From: Corynebacterium urogenitale
GTDB taxonomy: Bacteria; Actinomycetota; Actinomycetes; Mycobacteriales; Mycobacteriaceae
Length of the DNA: 64,000 nucleotides
Direction: 5' to 3'
Assembly: GCF_009026825.1 (NCBI RefSeq)
Contig: NZ_CP045032.1
Location: forward strand, 1,302,001 to 1,366,000
Under the pieces are notes generated by a model. That model made no database searches. It was not told the origin of the DNA and was given only the letters and a program-made list of their open reading frames with translations. Positions 42,378 through 52,302 of this stretch are shown here, piece after piece. Position numbers and translations under genes: made by a program. Each line of letters begins with the position of its first letter. Position 1 is the first letter of the stretch.

Positions 42378-43277
42378 ATGGACACCGTGAAGAATCTCAA
42401 TGTGTCACGGCGAACCTTCCTAACCGTACTCGGCGCAGGCTCCATGACTGTGCTGGGACTCAGTGGCTGCAGTGCGTGGACTGAACGTAGGCCCAATGAA
42501 GATCTCGTACGCCTTGCCGCGGAATATCAGAAGATTCTCGATTCGAATAATCTCAATCGCTTCCAAAAGCCGTTCCTCGACGCGCAGGTGGATGAACTCA
42601 CTTCGGAGTGGAACCGCGTGTGCGGGACGGATTCGGAAGGAAATCCTCCTGCACGGTGCACGGATACTGCCCCCATCGAAGACGTTGATGTACCCGCGGA
42701 GTTCACCGTCGCTGATCTGCAGCACGACCTTATTGAGGTGGCCAGTGGCGTCGAAAAAGACGACCAGGCAGCTATCGATAACGGACTGCTGATCGGTCTA
42801 GCTGCTGCTTTGGGAGGGATCACCAAGGCCCCACAGCACACCGAATTGCTTGAGCTCGCTCCGGCGAGCGTCACCGCCGAAATTCAGGACGTCTACAACG
42901 GTGTCCACGGAGCGATATTTGGCTCCGGCCTGGCGATCGCGGAAGACGACGGCACGCATGCCCAGCTGCTCAGGGATACTGCTACCGCTCTACGCGGGCT
43001 GCGCAACGCTATCGCGGAAGCTGCAAAACAGCAGGGCGTGCAATTGGATACGCCTCCCGCTGGCTTCACCTTCGAGCAGGCTCCTACCGACGTGCTGGAA
43101 TTCATGCACGAGCAAACACACAGCGTGGTCTCCGCCCTTCGCTACGCAGCAGCCCACGCTGAAGCTGGTGAGGATATCCGCTTCGCCGCGACGTGGTGCT
43201 GCTGCATCGCGCTCAATGAGATCGACCTCGAGCGTGCGCAGCAGCGCAATCCGCTGAAGACTACTGTTCGCGGATAG
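42378..43277 (+). CDS. Tat-exported lipoprotein (DUF4439-like)
   Basis: A 299-residue precursor with a twin-arginine signal ([10 protein letters not shown]) and lipobox LSGC, so a Tat-dependent lipoprotein. The mature part is helical; the C-terminal 140 residues look like the ferritin-like DUF4439 domain ([40 protein letters not shown]). It overlaps the convergent proS end by 17 bases. The function is unknown; the same gene occupies this place in related genomes. Confidence 0.82.
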   Translation: MDTVKNLNVSRRTFLTVLGAGSMTVLGLSGCSAWTERRPNEDLVRLAAEYQKILDSNNLNRFQKPFLDAQVDELTSEWNRVCGTDSEGNPPARCTDTAPIEDVDVPAEFTVADLQHDLIEVASGVEKDDQAAIDNGLLIGLAAALGGITKAPQHTELLELAPASVTAEIQDVYNGVHGAIFGSGLAIAEDDGTHAQLLRDTATALRGLRNAIAEAAKQQGVQLDTPPAGFTFEQAPTDVLEFMHEQTHSVVSALRYAAAHAEAGEDIRFAATWCCCIALNEIDLERAQQRNPLKTTVRG

Positions 43278-45039
43278 TTTTGATGGATCCCACGGCGGAA
43301 ACGTAATCCAGCTCCGTGGTTTCGCCAGTCAGCCGGTTACGCAGTTCCACCTTGCCGTCGGCGAAGCCTCGGCCCACCACGACCACCAGTGGCATGCCCA
43401 GCAACTCTGCGTCTTTGAACTTCACGCCCGGTGATACCTTCGGACGGTCATCGAAGAGCACCTCAAGACCAGCAGCGGACAGATCCTCTGCCAGCTGCTG
43501 TGCGGCCTCACCCGCAGCGGCATCCTTATTGGCGATCACGACATGTACGTCGAATGGAGCGACGGACAGTGGCCAACGCAGGCCCTTTTCATCAGCCATT
43601 TGCTCCGCGATCACCGCGACAAGACGGGAGACACCGATACCGTAGGAACCCATTGTCGGCACTGCACGCTTGCCGTTTTCGTCGAGGATCTGTACGTCGA
43701 AAGCTTCAGTGTACTTGCGGCCCAGCTGGAAAATATGTCCGATCTCAATGCCTCGCGCCAAGGTCAAAGTGCCCTTGCCATCCGGGGATGGGTCGCCCTC
43801 CAGAACCTCGGCAGCTTCAATGTAGCCGTCCGGAGTGAAATCCCGGCCAACAACCAGACCCACAACGTGTCGGTTCTTGGCATCGGCACCCGTGATCCAA
43901 GAACTTCCCTCGACAACCCGCGGATCGGCGAGCACGCGCACGCCGTTGGACTTGAGACCACGCGGACCCACGTAGCCCTTGACAAGGAATGGGTTGTTCT
44001 TGAAGTCCTCATCACTTGCGAGCTCCACGATGGCTGGCTCCAAGGAAGCCTCGAGGCGCTTCATATCCACCTCGCGGTTGCCTGGCACGAGGATGCCCGT
44101 GAGCTGTGGCTGATTTTCGTTGCCGTCTTCATCGGTTCCCGGCTCGGTGACCTTGGTGACGATGCACTTGAGAGTGTCAGCGGCCTCCACTGCGCGGCCG
44201 TCGATAGTCACACCTTCGCCATTCGCCCAGTCGACGAGCGCGGCGATCGTCTCGCTGTCTGGGGTTTCGTACTCCTGAGCCTCTGGCTGCCCCTCGATCG
44301 GCCGTGCATCTGGGACTGTGGTCTCCACGGCCTCGACATTCGCGGCGTAATCGGATTCGGTCGAGCGCACAAAGGTGTCCTCACCATTATCCGCAATCGC
44401 CAAGAATTCCTCAGAGGCGGAGCCACCCATCGCGCCGGAGGTTGCGTAGCAGATCGCATACTCAATGCCGAGGGTGTTGAAGATGCGCTGGTAGGCACCA
44501 CGATGCAGCTGGTAGCTCTCCTCTAGGCCCTCGTCGTTCATGTTGAAGGAGTAGGAATCCTTCATGATGAACTCACGGCCACGCAGGATGCCAGCGCGCG
44601 GGCGCTCCTCATCTCGGTACTTGTTCTGGATCTGGTACAGCGTGACGGGGAAATCCTTGTAGGAGGTGAACTCCGACTTCACCACAGAGGTAAACATTTC
44701 CTCGTGGGTGGGACCCAGCAGGTAGTCGGCATTCTTGCGGTCCTTCAAGCGGAACAACGCATCGCCGTACTCTTCCCAACGACCGGTAGTCTCGTACGCC
44801 TCACGTGGCAAAAGCGCTGGGAATGCCAGCTCCTGAGCGCCGATAGCGTTCATCTCTTGACGCACAACGTCCTCAACACGGCGCAGGACTTTCAGCCCCA
44901 GCGGCAACCAGGAATACACTCCGGGAGCCACACGGCGGATGTAACCCGCACGGACGAGGAGCTTGTGGCTAGGGACTTCTGCGTCCGCGGGATCATCACG
45001 CAGGGTACGCAGGAACAAGTGAGACATCCGGGTGATCAT
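43261..45039 (-). CDS. proS: Prolyl-tRNA synthetase
   Basis: Class II aminoacyl-tRNA synthetase of the bacterial type (592 residues) with an insertion domain. Motif 1 region [21 protein letters not shown], motif 2 around [25 protein letters not shown], motif 3 [14 protein letters not shown], and a C-terminal anticodon-binding domain. Start ATG 45039. Confidence 0.97.
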   Translation of the reverse strand: MITRMSHLFLRTLRDDPADAEVPSHKLLVRAGYIRRVAPGVYSWLPLGLKVLRRVEDVVRQEMNAIGAQELAFPALLPREAYETTGRWEEYGDALFRLKDRKNADYLLGPTHEEMFTSVVKSEFTSYKDFPVTLYQIQNKYRDEERPRAGILRGREFIMKDSYSFNMNDEGLEESYQLHRGAYQRIFNTLGIEYAICYATSGAMGGSASEEFLAIADNGEDTFVRSTESDYAANVEAVETTVPDARPIEGQPEAQEYETPDSETIAALVDWANGEGVTIDGRAVEAADTLKCIVTKVTEPGTDEDGNENQPQLTGILVPGNREVDMKRLEASLEPAIVELASDEDFKNNPFLVKGYVGPRGLKSNGVRVLADPRVVEGSSWITGADAKNRHVVGLVVGRDFTPDGYIEAAEVLEGDPSPDGKGTLTLARGIEIGHIFQLGRKYTEAFDVQILDENGKRAVPTMGSYGIGVSRLVAVIAEQMADEKGLRWPLSVAPFDVHVVIANKDAAAGEAAQQLAEDLSAAGLEVLFDDRPKVSPGVKFKDAELLGMPLVVVVGRGFADGKVELRNRLTGETTELDYVSAVGSIKTIREQ

Positions 45040-45104
45040 GAGGGTTAGCCTACAACCTCAGCTACCGAGGACATACTGAAAGGGGGCTTTTTATCGGCGA
45101 CATT

Positions 45105-45110
45105 TACAAT
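45105..45110 (+). promoter_or_regulatory. Possible -10 element for a leaderless yaaA transcript
   Basis: TACAAT ends seven bases before ATG 45118, giving a leaderless start. The earlier in-frame ATG at 45109 overlaps this hexamer. No convincing -35 element is seen. Confidence 0.4.
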
Positions 45111-45117
45111 GCTCCCT

Positions 45118-45918
45118 ATGCTCATCATTCTCCCGCCTTCGGAAACCAAAGCTGTCGGTGGCTCCGGCACTCCCGTCAGCTTGGATAATTTGCTGCTCGC
45201 CGAGCTTTCACCGAGCGTGACGGAGACCCGTGCACGCCTAGCCGATGCCCTCAGCGCTATGACCGACGCGGACTCGCTCCCCCTCCTTGGGTTGAAGCCC
45301 ACCCAAGCCATTCATCTCGAGCACAATGCCGAGGTGCTCACCTCCCCCACGATGCCTGCGATCGAGCGGTATACGGGTGTGGCTTATGATGCGCTCGACG
45401 TCACCGGCCAGCGCACGGGCTCTCCCCTCGATAGCACTGCTCGTCAGCGGCTGGCGATTGGCTCCGCCCTCTTCGGAGTGATTGGTGCGGAAGATATGAT
45501 TCCTTACTACCGTCTTTCCGCTGGCTCCAAAGTGCGGATCGATAACAAAGCAGCGACCGTACGCTCCCAATGGTCTAAGGTTCTCACTCCGGCTCTCACG
45601 ACATGGCGAGAGGGCACACCGGTGACAACGAACGGGATCATCGACCTTCGCTCAGGCGGCTACCTCAACCTCGGCCCGGTGAAGGGCGCGCTGAAGCTGC
45701 GCGTGGAGTCCGAGTATGCGGATGGGACGCGCAAGGTGGTGAGCCATTTCAACAAGCACTACAAGGGTCTGGTGGCACGCGAGTTAGCGCAGGCGGACAC
45801 CGATCTGGGTGCTGAAAATCTGGCGGAGGGGTTCTGCGCTATCGTCGACAACGCTGGCTTCCGCACAGAAATCGTGGATGCGGAGAATGTGACGCTCGTA
45901 GTGCCTGCAGAGAAATAA
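45118..45918 (+). CDS. YaaA family protein (peroxide stress-related)
   Basis: A 266-residue protein beginning LIILPPSETK, the YaaA/DUF328 signature, with LYNGDAYxG-type helix replaced by VAYDALD. E. coli YaaA limits free iron damage under peroxide. ATG 45109 would add three residues; 45118 suits the -10 position. The next gene encodes a metal transporter of the VIT type, consistent with an iron context but not proof. Confidence 0.85.
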   Translation: MLIILPPSETKAVGGSGTPVSLDNLLLAELSPSVTETRARLADALSAMTDADSLPLLGLKPTQAIHLEHNAEVLTSPTMPAIERYTGVAYDALDVTGQRTGSPLDSTARQRLAIGSALFGVIGAEDMIPYYRLSAGSKVRIDNKAATVRSQWSKVLTPALTTWREGTPVTTNGIIDLRSGGYLNLGPVKGALKLRVESEYADGTRKVVSHFNKHYKGLVARELAQADTDLGAENLAEGFCAIVDNAGFRTEIVDAENVTLVVPAEK

Positions 45919-45926
45919 CCCTAGCC

Positions 45927-45984
45927 TTAGGTAAGTATAGGCAGCCTTTCCATCGTTGCTGCAGGTCAGATAGCATTTTACAAT
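45927..45984 (+). promoter_or_regulatory. Promoter of the VIT-type gene with weak DtxR-like site
   Basis: TTGCTG (45956-45961), 17 bases, TACAAT (45979-45984), then six bases to ATG 45991: a good sigma-A-type promoter for a leaderless transcript. Just upstream, 45927-45945 begins TTAGGT and matches the 19-bp DtxR consensus at 11 positions, too weak to call an operator. Confidence 0.5.
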
Positions 45985-45990
45985 GTTGGT

Positions 45991-46704
45991 ATGTCTTACG
46001 AAACGCACAATGAGCAGCAGCAAAACGGGCTGGCTTCCAAATTGAATTGGTTGCGAGCGGGAGTGCTGGGTGCCAATGACGGCATCGTCTCCACCGCTGG
46101 CCTCGTGGTGGGCGTTGCCGCTGCAGGATCCAGTTCCTCGGCGATCCTCACTGCTGGTGTGGCTGCCATCGCCGCCGGTGCCGTGTCGATGGCCCTCGGA
46201 GAATATGTCTCTGTCTCCGCGCAGCGCGATACTGAGGACATCCTCGTTCGTGAACACCGCGAGGCACACAAGCGCGACCGCAGGCTCGAAGAAAAAGACA
46301 TTATGACCTCGCTCCTCGAGCTCGGCATGTCGGAGGACACGGCCCGGAAGGCTTCCGAGGAAATGAGTAGCGAAGAACGACTGGCTGGGCACCTGCGCCT
46401 GGAGCTCGGCTTGGATGAGGAGGACCTGACGAGTCCGTGGATGGCGGCTGCAGCATCGGCAGGCTCGTTCATCTTGGGTGCCGTATTGCCACTCATCGCC
46501 GCAATTTTCGCACCAGCGGGTGTGAAAATCGCCGTCATAATCGCCGCAACCCTGATCGCATTGGCTATAACGGGCACGATCTCCGCGTGGCTATCCGAGG
46601 CTCATCGCGGCCGCTCCGTGGCGCGCCTGGTCATCGGTGGCGCCCTGGCACTGGCGGTCACCTTCGTCATCGGCTGGCTTTTCGGCACCACAGTCGCGGG
46701 TTAG
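45991..46704 (+). CDS. VIT1/CCC1 family iron/manganese transporter
   Basis: A 237-residue membrane protein with about five helices. Helix 1 and its loop read NWLRAGVLGANDGIVSTAGLVVGVAAAG, the family signature, and an acidic cytoplasmic insert (EEKDIMTSLLELGMSEDTARKASEE) matches the metal-binding hairpin. The family moves Fe(II) or Mn(II) out of the cytosol. Followed after 8 bases by a small membrane protein gene. Confidence 0.9.
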   Translation: MSYETHNEQQQNGLASKLNWLRAGVLGANDGIVSTAGLVVGVAAAGSSSSAILTAGVAAIAAGAVSMALGEYVSVSAQRDTEDILVREHREAHKRDRRLEEKDIMTSLLELGMSEDTARKASEEMSSEERLAGHLRLELGLDEEDLTSPWMAAAASAGSFILGAVLPLIAAIFAPAGVKIAVIIAATLIALAITGTISAWLSEAHRGRSVARLVIGGALALAVTFVIGWLFGTTVAG

Positions 46705-46712
46705 AAATCCGG

Positions 46713-47141
46713 TTGATCAAGAGCGTCTCCGCTGGCCTCGGGCTGTGGGCCACGGGGCTGCTCGGCCTGATCACATCGATCGCCGGAATCACGGCTTGGC
46801 TGAGCTGGACGGCAGCAGACCACTCCGGCCACTTCCGTGGCCCTGGTTGGCCAGTTCCGACTTCTTTTCCCGCCTGGCAGATCGCCTGCTGCGGAGCGAC
46901 ACTCCTGCTCTTGTTCATCTTCACCGTGTCGCGATCGAGCCACCCATTTCTCGGCGTTCTTTCCGCCGCCTGCGGTTCAGCTCATGGACTCACTACCGCC
47001 ATGGCCCTCGTTTCCGCGGATGGCATCAATCCGCAAGCCGGAATCGGTGTGGCGATAGTGGCCGTCGCCTCAACCGGCGCATATGCAGCCCTGTGCCCAG
47101 CCATCGCTGCCTGGCGCTTAGGCAGATTTCAGCTCCCCTAG
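46713..47141 (+). CDS. Hypothetical four-helix membrane protein
   Basis: A 142-residue protein starting at TTG 46713, with four hydrophobic segments (starting LGLWATGLLGLITSIAGITAW). Frame upstream of 46713 overlaps the transporter and has arginine-rich shadow composition, so it is excluded. It shares the transcript of the VIT-type gene and overlaps the cobA stop by 4 bases in convergent orientation. Family not recognised. Confidence 0.65.
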   Translation: MIKSVSAGLGLWATGLLGLITSIAGITAWLSWTAADHSGHFRGPGWPVPTSFPAWQIACCGATLLLLFIFTVSRSSHPFLGVLSAACGSAHGLTTAMALVSADGINPQAGIGVAIVAVASTGAYAALCPAIAAWRLGRFQLP

Positions 47142-48151
47142 TCAGCGAGTTCCATGCGCTTGCCCGCGGCCTCGCCGATGACGAAAATCGCTGGCGGTTG
47201 CACGTCACGCGTGGCCGAATCACTGGCCAACTCTTCCAGAGTGCACTGCGTGACCCGCTGCTCCGGCAGAGATGCGGACTCCACGATCGCCACGGGGGTC
47301 TTTGGTGCGCGCCCACCCTCAGTCTCCATCAACACGCGCGCGATCGCCGGCGCATTCTTGACCGCCATGATGAGCACGAGGCTACCGGTCATCTGAGCCA
47401 GCGCATGCCAATTCGTCTTTGACCTCTCGTGTCCCGGTGGCACGTGGCCGGATACTAGCGTGATGTCGTGGTTTAGCCCGCGATGGGTCAAGCTCAAGCC
47501 CGCTGCAGCTGGTGCGGAGGTCGCTGAAGTCACGCCCGGAATGACTCTAACGGGAATCCCCGCTGCAGCAAGAACCTCCCACTCCTCGTACCCACGGCCA
47601 AAAATAAAGTTATCCCCGCCCTTAAGCCGCACGACATTCTTCCCCATTTTTGCCTGCTCAATGAGCATCGCATTCGTCTTCTCTTGGGAAACTTGCTTGC
47701 CGTAGGGCAGCTTCGATACGTCGATCACTTCTGCGCCGTGTCGGGCGGCTTCCTCGGCAAGCGCATAGGGCCCGAGGTGATCGGTAAGAATCACATCGGC
47801 TTCCGCGATCGCGCGCGCACCCGCAACCGTAATGAGGTCTGGGTCGCCCGGCCCACCCCCCACAAGTGTGACGATTCCCTTGCCACCGCGAATCTCCCCT
47901 TGCCCTCGACGGTCATCCACAGGAACTCCGAACTCCTGCGCACGGGAAAGCACCTCGCGAGCATTTTCCTCGGAGACGTCCGCGGGCAGTAATGCGAAAG
48001 CCCACCGCTGCTGCGCCTCTGCGTCAGCATAAAAGGAAGACACCTCCCCAACCACAGCGTCCGCACCGGACTCAACGAGCCGCTCGGCGATGAGCGGAGC
48101 ACTCGGAGTCGACGGTACGAAGACGCGGAGGTTAGAGAGGTGAAGTGTCAT
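47138..48151 (-). CDS. cobA: Uroporphyrinogen-III C-methyltransferase
   Basis: SAM-dependent methylation of uroporphyrinogen III to precorrin-2 for siroheme/cobalamin. ATG 48151 gives 337 residues. The methyltransferase domain starts near residue 95 with VGGGPGDPDLIT, then SKLPYGKQVSQEKTNAML, VRLKGGDNFIFGRG and PGVTSATSAPAAAGLSLTHRG. The first 90 residues are an extra domain recalling the C-terminal part of siroheme-synthase-type precorrin-2 dehydrogenases. It ends the mqo-side gene pair on the minus strand. Confidence 0.92.
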   Translation of the reverse strand: MTLHLSNLRVFVPSTPSAPLIAERLVESGADAVVGEVSSFYADAEAQQRWAFALLPADVSEENAREVLSRAQEFGVPVDDRRGQGEIRGGKGIVTLVGGGPGDPDLITVAGARAIAEADVILTDHLGPYALAEEAARHGAEVIDVSKLPYGKQVSQEKTNAMLIEQAKMGKNVVRLKGGDNFIFGRGYEEWEVLAAAGIPVRVIPGVTSATSAPAAAGLSLTHRGLNHDITLVSGHVPPGHERSKTNWHALAQMTGSLVLIMAVKNAPAIARVLMETEGGRAPKTPVAIVESASLPEQRVTQCTLEELASDSATRDVQPPAIFVIGEAAGKRMELAD

Positions 48152-48180
48152 GCGAGGGAATTTTACTCCCCTCCAGGTTT

Positions 48181-49668
48181 CTATCCCAGCTTGAGGGCCT
48201 TCTGGGAACGCTCCCACTGCTCCTTGAACAGCTCTGGGTTCTTCGACAGGCGGGAGCCGTAGGAAGGAATCATCTCCTTCAGCTTCGGTCCCCACTCGCC
48301 CATCTTGGAACCGAAGCAACGCTCCAGAACCTCAATCATGGCGGATGGGGCAATGGATGCGCCTGGGGATGCGCCCATCAGGCCGGCGATGGAACCGTCA
48401 GCGGAGTTCACCAGGGCAGTTCCAAACTCCAAAGAACCGAACTTCGGAGCACCGATTGGCTTAATCACCTGAACGCGCTGGCCAGCCACGACGACCTCCC
48501 AGTCCTCGGACTTGGCAGATGGCATGTACTCACGCAGAGCTTCCACCTTGGCGGTCTTGTCCTTCAGGACTTCCTCGACGAGGTACTTGGTCAAGCCCAA
48601 CTCCTGGACGGCAACACCCAGGTAGGAAGGAATGTTGCCTGGTCGGAGGGAAGTTAGCAGGTCAGTGAACTTACCCTGCTTCAGGAACTTCGGTGTCCAG
48701 CCCGCGTATGGGCCGAACAGGAGGCCCTTCTTGCCGTCGATGACACGAGTGTCCAAGTGTGGAACGGACATTGGTGGAGCGCCGACGGAAGCCTTGCCGT
48801 ACACCTTGGCCTGGTGCTGCTCGATGAGTTCCTCATTCGTGCAACGCAACCACTGGCCGGAAACCGGGAAGCCACCGTAGCCCTTGATTTCGCGAATGCC
48901 AGCCTTCTGCAGCAGTGGCAGAGCCATACCACCGGCGCCGACGAACACGAAGTTGGCGGTCACGACTGAAGTATCGCCGGTGTGCAGGTTCTTGGTGGTC
49001 ACCTTCCACTTGGAGCCGTCGCGATCGATGTTCTTGACTTCGTTGCCGTAGCGCACCTCGACACCCTTGACGGTCACGGCATCCAGGTACTGACGGGTCA
49101 GGGCACCGTAGTTAATATCGGTACCTTCATCGAACCAGGAGATGGAGACTGGGTTGTTGAAGTCGCGTCCCTTGGCCATCAGTGGCAGGAACTCACGGAA
49201 CTTCGTCTCAGACTCGCTGTACTGCATATTCGGGAACAGCGGGTGATCCTTCAGAGCCTCGTAACGGGCCTTGAGGTAGTCCACCTGCTTCATGCCGTTA
49301 GCGAAGGATACGTGAGGAACTGCGTTGATGAACTCGGAAGGATCGCCCAGCAGACCCTCCTCCACGAGGTGGGACCAGAACTGTCGGGAGACCTGGAACT
49401 TCTCATTCACGCCGACGGCCTTGGAGATATCAATCTTGCCGCCGACCTCAGGGGTGTAGTTCAGCTCGCACAGCGCAGAGTGGCCGGTACCAGCGTTGTT
49501 CCATGGGTCAGAGGACTCCGCACCCGGTACGTCCAGACGCTCGAGGATGAGCTGGGACCAGTCCGGCTGCAGCTGCTGCAGCATGACGGAGAGGGTGGTG
49601 GAGATGACGCCGGCGCCGATCAGCAGTACGTCAACTGAGTCTTTATTTCCTGGTGCGTTAGTTGCCAC
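48181..49668 (-). CDS. mqo: Malate:quinone oxidoreductase
   Basis: Peripheral membrane flavoenzyme feeding electrons from malate to menaquinone in the TCA cycle. GTG 49668 gives 495 residues. N-terminal FAD motif VLLIGAGVISTTLSVML; C-terminal GASPGASIAPSAMIEVLERCF is Mqo specific. A longer frame to 49719 has no better start. Divergent from the hydrolase gene. Confidence 0.96.
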   Translation of the reverse strand: MATNAPGNKDSVDVLLIGAGVISTTLSVMLQQLQPDWSQLILERLDVPGAESSDPWNNAGTGHSALCELNYTPEVGGKIDISKAVGVNEKFQVSRQFWSHLVEEGLLGDPSEFINAVPHVSFANGMKQVDYLKARYEALKDHPLFPNMQYSESETKFREFLPLMAKGRDFNNPVSISWFDEGTDINYGALTRQYLDAVTVKGVEVRYGNEVKNIDRDGSKWKVTTKNLHTGDTSVVTANFVFVGAGGMALPLLQKAGIREIKGYGGFPVSGQWLRCTNEELIEQHQAKVYGKASVGAPPMSVPHLDTRVIDGKKGLLFGPYAGWTPKFLKQGKFTDLLTSLRPGNIPSYLGVAVQELGLTKYLVEEVLKDKTAKVEALREYMPSAKSEDWEVVVAGQRVQVIKPIGAPKFGSLEFGTALVNSADGSIAGLMGASPGASIAPSAMIEVLERCFGSKMGEWGPKLKEMIPSYGSRLSKNPELFKEQWERSQKALKLG

Positions 49669-49806
49669 AGTTCCTACATTCCTTTGCGCGTGGCGCGGGG
49701 TCACAGCCCGGCGCCTCAAGGTGGATGACTTAACAGGGTGTTAATAACCTTACGCCGTTAAAATCTACTCTCAATTACCCACCCCCAAAGGTTTCACATC
49801 GCTACT

Positions 49807-50895
49807 GTGGGATGGGTGACGAATTTCAGCAGCACAATCTCTTCCATCAGCCCGCTCAACACTCCCCTCAGTGTGAGCGTCAAGGACCTCGAATTTGGCC
49901 CTGACCAGCTGGGTGAGGGCTTCGGATTCCACTACCTTGAACTTGGTAAGGACCCTGATAAGCAGTCGCCTGTCCGCTGCACGCTCGTCCAATACAAACC
50001 GGACAATGCGACAGATTTCTATGATCGTCCTGGCTTGTTGCTCGTGCACGGAATGACGGACTATTTCTTCCAAGACCACGTCGCGCGCTATTTCCACGCT
50101 CGTGGTTACGCCGTCTATGGCCTTGATATGCGCAAGTGCGGGCGGTCCTGGCGTGAGGGACAGACGTGGCACCACGTCACAGATCAGTCTTTCTACGATC
50201 TAGACATCACTGCAGCCGCGACTGTCATCACTAACGCCCACCCGACCGTCACTGCTTTCGGCCACTCCACAGGCGGCCTGAATGTCACGATGTGGGCTAG
50301 CCGCCTGCGCCGCGCGAGTGTGGACATGCCGGAGGGTCCGGAAGCTGTTCTCCATGCCAAGCTCGCGGGCGTCGTGCTCAACTCTCCATGGTTCGGCCTC
50401 CAATTCGGAGCAGCAACGAGGTTCCTCGCCACGAGGGTCTTCCCCACACTCGGAAAGCTCAATCCCTCCCTCCTCCTACCGGGTGGCATCAATCCTCTGT
50501 ATGGAAAGTCGCTGCATGCCAGCGAGGATGGCGAATGGGACTACAACTTGGAACTCAAGCCCCTGACCCCACGCCCGAAGTACCTCACCTGGCTCAATGG
50601 CGTGGTTCGTTCCATCCGTGAATTCCAGAGTGGGCACTACTGCACCGGCGTGCCGACTCTTTTGCTGGCCTCTGATAAACACCATTTCTCCAAAGGCAAA
50701 ATCACGGAAGCTACGCGCACCTCAGATGTCATCCTCAAGCCTTCCCAAATGCGCGAACACGCAAGGAAGGCGAACCCCGACGTCGATATCGTGGTACTCA
50801 AGGACGCGGTGCACGACGTCTTCCTCTCCCGCCGCCATGTGCGCGAACACGCCCTAGCAATCACCGCCGAGTGGCTTGAAGAGAACGTGAAGTAA
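49807..50895 (+). CDS. Alpha/beta hydrolase
   Basis: A 362-residue serine hydrolase with LLVHGMTDY (oxyanion region), nucleophile elbow GHSTGG, and a C-terminal Asp/His pair around KDAVHDVFLSRR. Monoglyceride-lipase-like. Start GTG 49807 or GTG 49816. It is followed directly (zero spacing) by mtr. The substrate is unknown; the mqo-hydrolase-mtr order is conserved in corynebacteria. Confidence 0.86.
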   Translation: MGWVTNFSSTISSISPLNTPLSVSVKDLEFGPDQLGEGFGFHYLELGKDPDKQSPVRCTLVQYKPDNATDFYDRPGLLLVHGMTDYFFQDHVARYFHARGYAVYGLDMRKCGRSWREGQTWHHVTDQSFYDLDITAAATVITNAHPTVTAFGHSTGGLNVTMWASRLRRASVDMPEGPEAVLHAKLAGVVLNSPWFGLQFGAATRFLATRVFPTLGKLNPSLLLPGGINPLYGKSLHASEDGEWDYNLELKPLTPRPKYLTWLNGVVRSIREFQSGHYCTGVPTLLLASDKHHFSKGKITEATRTSDVILKPSQMREHARKANPDVDIVVLKDAVHDVFLSRRHVREHALAITAEWLEENVK

Positions 50896-52302
50896 ATGGC
50901 TGAACACTACGACCTCATCATCGTCGGCACAGGATCCGGAAACTCACTGCCCTCCCCCGAGTTTGATGATCACAAGATCGCGATCGTCGAAGCTGGAACA
51001 TTCGGTGGAACGTGCATCAACGTGGGGTGCATCCCCACCAAGATGTTCGTCTACGCAGCGGATGTAGCCCGTGAGATCTGGGATGCACGCCGTCTCTCCC
51101 TCGATGCTGAACTCACTGGAGTGGACTGGAAAGACATTCAGCGGCGTGTGTTCCGCGAGCGCATCGACCCAATCTCAAACGAGGGCGAAGAGTATCGCCG
51201 GGGTCCCGAGACCCCGAATATCACCCTGTACTCCGGCACGGCCAGCTTCGCAGGTCCCCGTCGCCTCGTTATCGACGACGCCAACAGGTCAGTGATCACA
51301 GGCGATGCGATAGTCCTCGCCACCGGTGGGCGGCCATTCGTCCCACCCGTGATTGCCGAATCCGGCGTTCGCTACCGGACGAACGAGGACATTATGCGCT
51401 TGGAGGAGCTACCGGAGAGCCTCACCATTCTCGGCGGCGGCATCATCGCCGTGGAGTTCGCGCACGTATTTTCCGCACTCGGCACGAAGGTGACCGTCAT
51501 CAACCGTTCGCCGAAGCTGCTGAAGAAGTTGGATGAAACGGTCGTAGAACGCTTCAACGAGGTTGCCGCCACGCAGTGGGAGAACAAACTGGGCCGCACA
51601 GTCGAAGCCGTGCGCGAGGACAATGGGCGCGTGGTGGTCACCCTTGACGATGGGCAAGAAGTGAGCTCAGCGGAGTTGCTCGTCGCAATGGGCCGGACCA
51701 ATAACTCGGATCGACTCGATTGCGCGGCTGGTGGCGTCGAATTGGAAGACGACGGGCGGATCACCGTCGACCGCTACGGCCGCACCACAGCCGAGGGTGT
51801 ATGGGCGCTGGGGGACGCTGCCAACGAATTCGAACTCAAACACGTAGCGAACGCGGAAGCGCGCGTTGTTCAGCACAACCTCCTGCGCCCGGACGATCTG
51901 CGTGAATACAACCACGAACTGGTGCCGTCAGGGATCTTCACACACCCGCAGATCGCCACCGTGGGCATGACCGAAGCTCAGGCGCGGGACGCTGGACATG
52001 AGGTCACCGTCAAGGTGCAGGAGTATCGGAACGTGGCCTACGGCTGGGCGATGGAAGATACGAACGGTTTCTGCAAACTCATCGCCGATGCACGCAGCGG
52101 GAAGCTGCTCGGCGCTCACATCATGGGCCCACAGGCAAGCACACTCATCCAGCAACTGATCACCGTCATGGCGTTCGATCTGGACTGCCGCGAGGTGGCG
52201 AAAAACCAGTATTGGCCACACCCGGCACTGTCAGAACTGGTAGAAAACGCATTACTAGGTCTCCAATTCACCACCTCACCACCTGAAGGACTGAAGCCCT
52301 AA
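50896..52302 (+). CDS. mtr: Mycothione reductase
   Basis: NADPH-dependent flavoenzyme that recycles mycothiol disulfide. The 468-residue protein has FAD motif VGTGSG (11-16), redox-active Cys40 and Cys45 in GGTCINVGCIPTKM, NAD(P) motif LGGGIIAVEFAHVFSALG and C-terminal HPALSELVENALL dimer motif. The start abuts the hydrolase stop and the stop overlaps the SDR start by one base. Confidence 0.93.
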   Translation: MAEHYDLIIVGTGSGNSLPSPEFDDHKIAIVEAGTFGGTCINVGCIPTKMFVYAADVAREIWDARRLSLDAELTGVDWKDIQRRVFRERIDPISNEGEEYRRGPETPNITLYSGTASFAGPRRLVIDDANRSVITGDAIVLATGGRPFVPPVIAESGVRYRTNEDIMRLEELPESLTILGGGIIAVEFAHVFSALGTKVTVINRSPKLLKKLDETVVERFNEVAATQWENKLGRTVEAVREDNGRVVVTLDDGQEVSSAELLVAMGRTNNSDRLDCAAGGVELEDDGRITVDRYGRTTAEGVWALGDAANEFELKHVANAEARVVQHNLLRPDDLREYNHELVPSGIFTHPQIATVGMTEAQARDAGHEVTVKVQEYRNVAYGWAMEDTNGFCKLIADARSGKLLGAHIMGPQASTLIQQLITVMAFDLDCREVAKNQYWPHPALSELVENALLGLQFTTSPPEGLKP

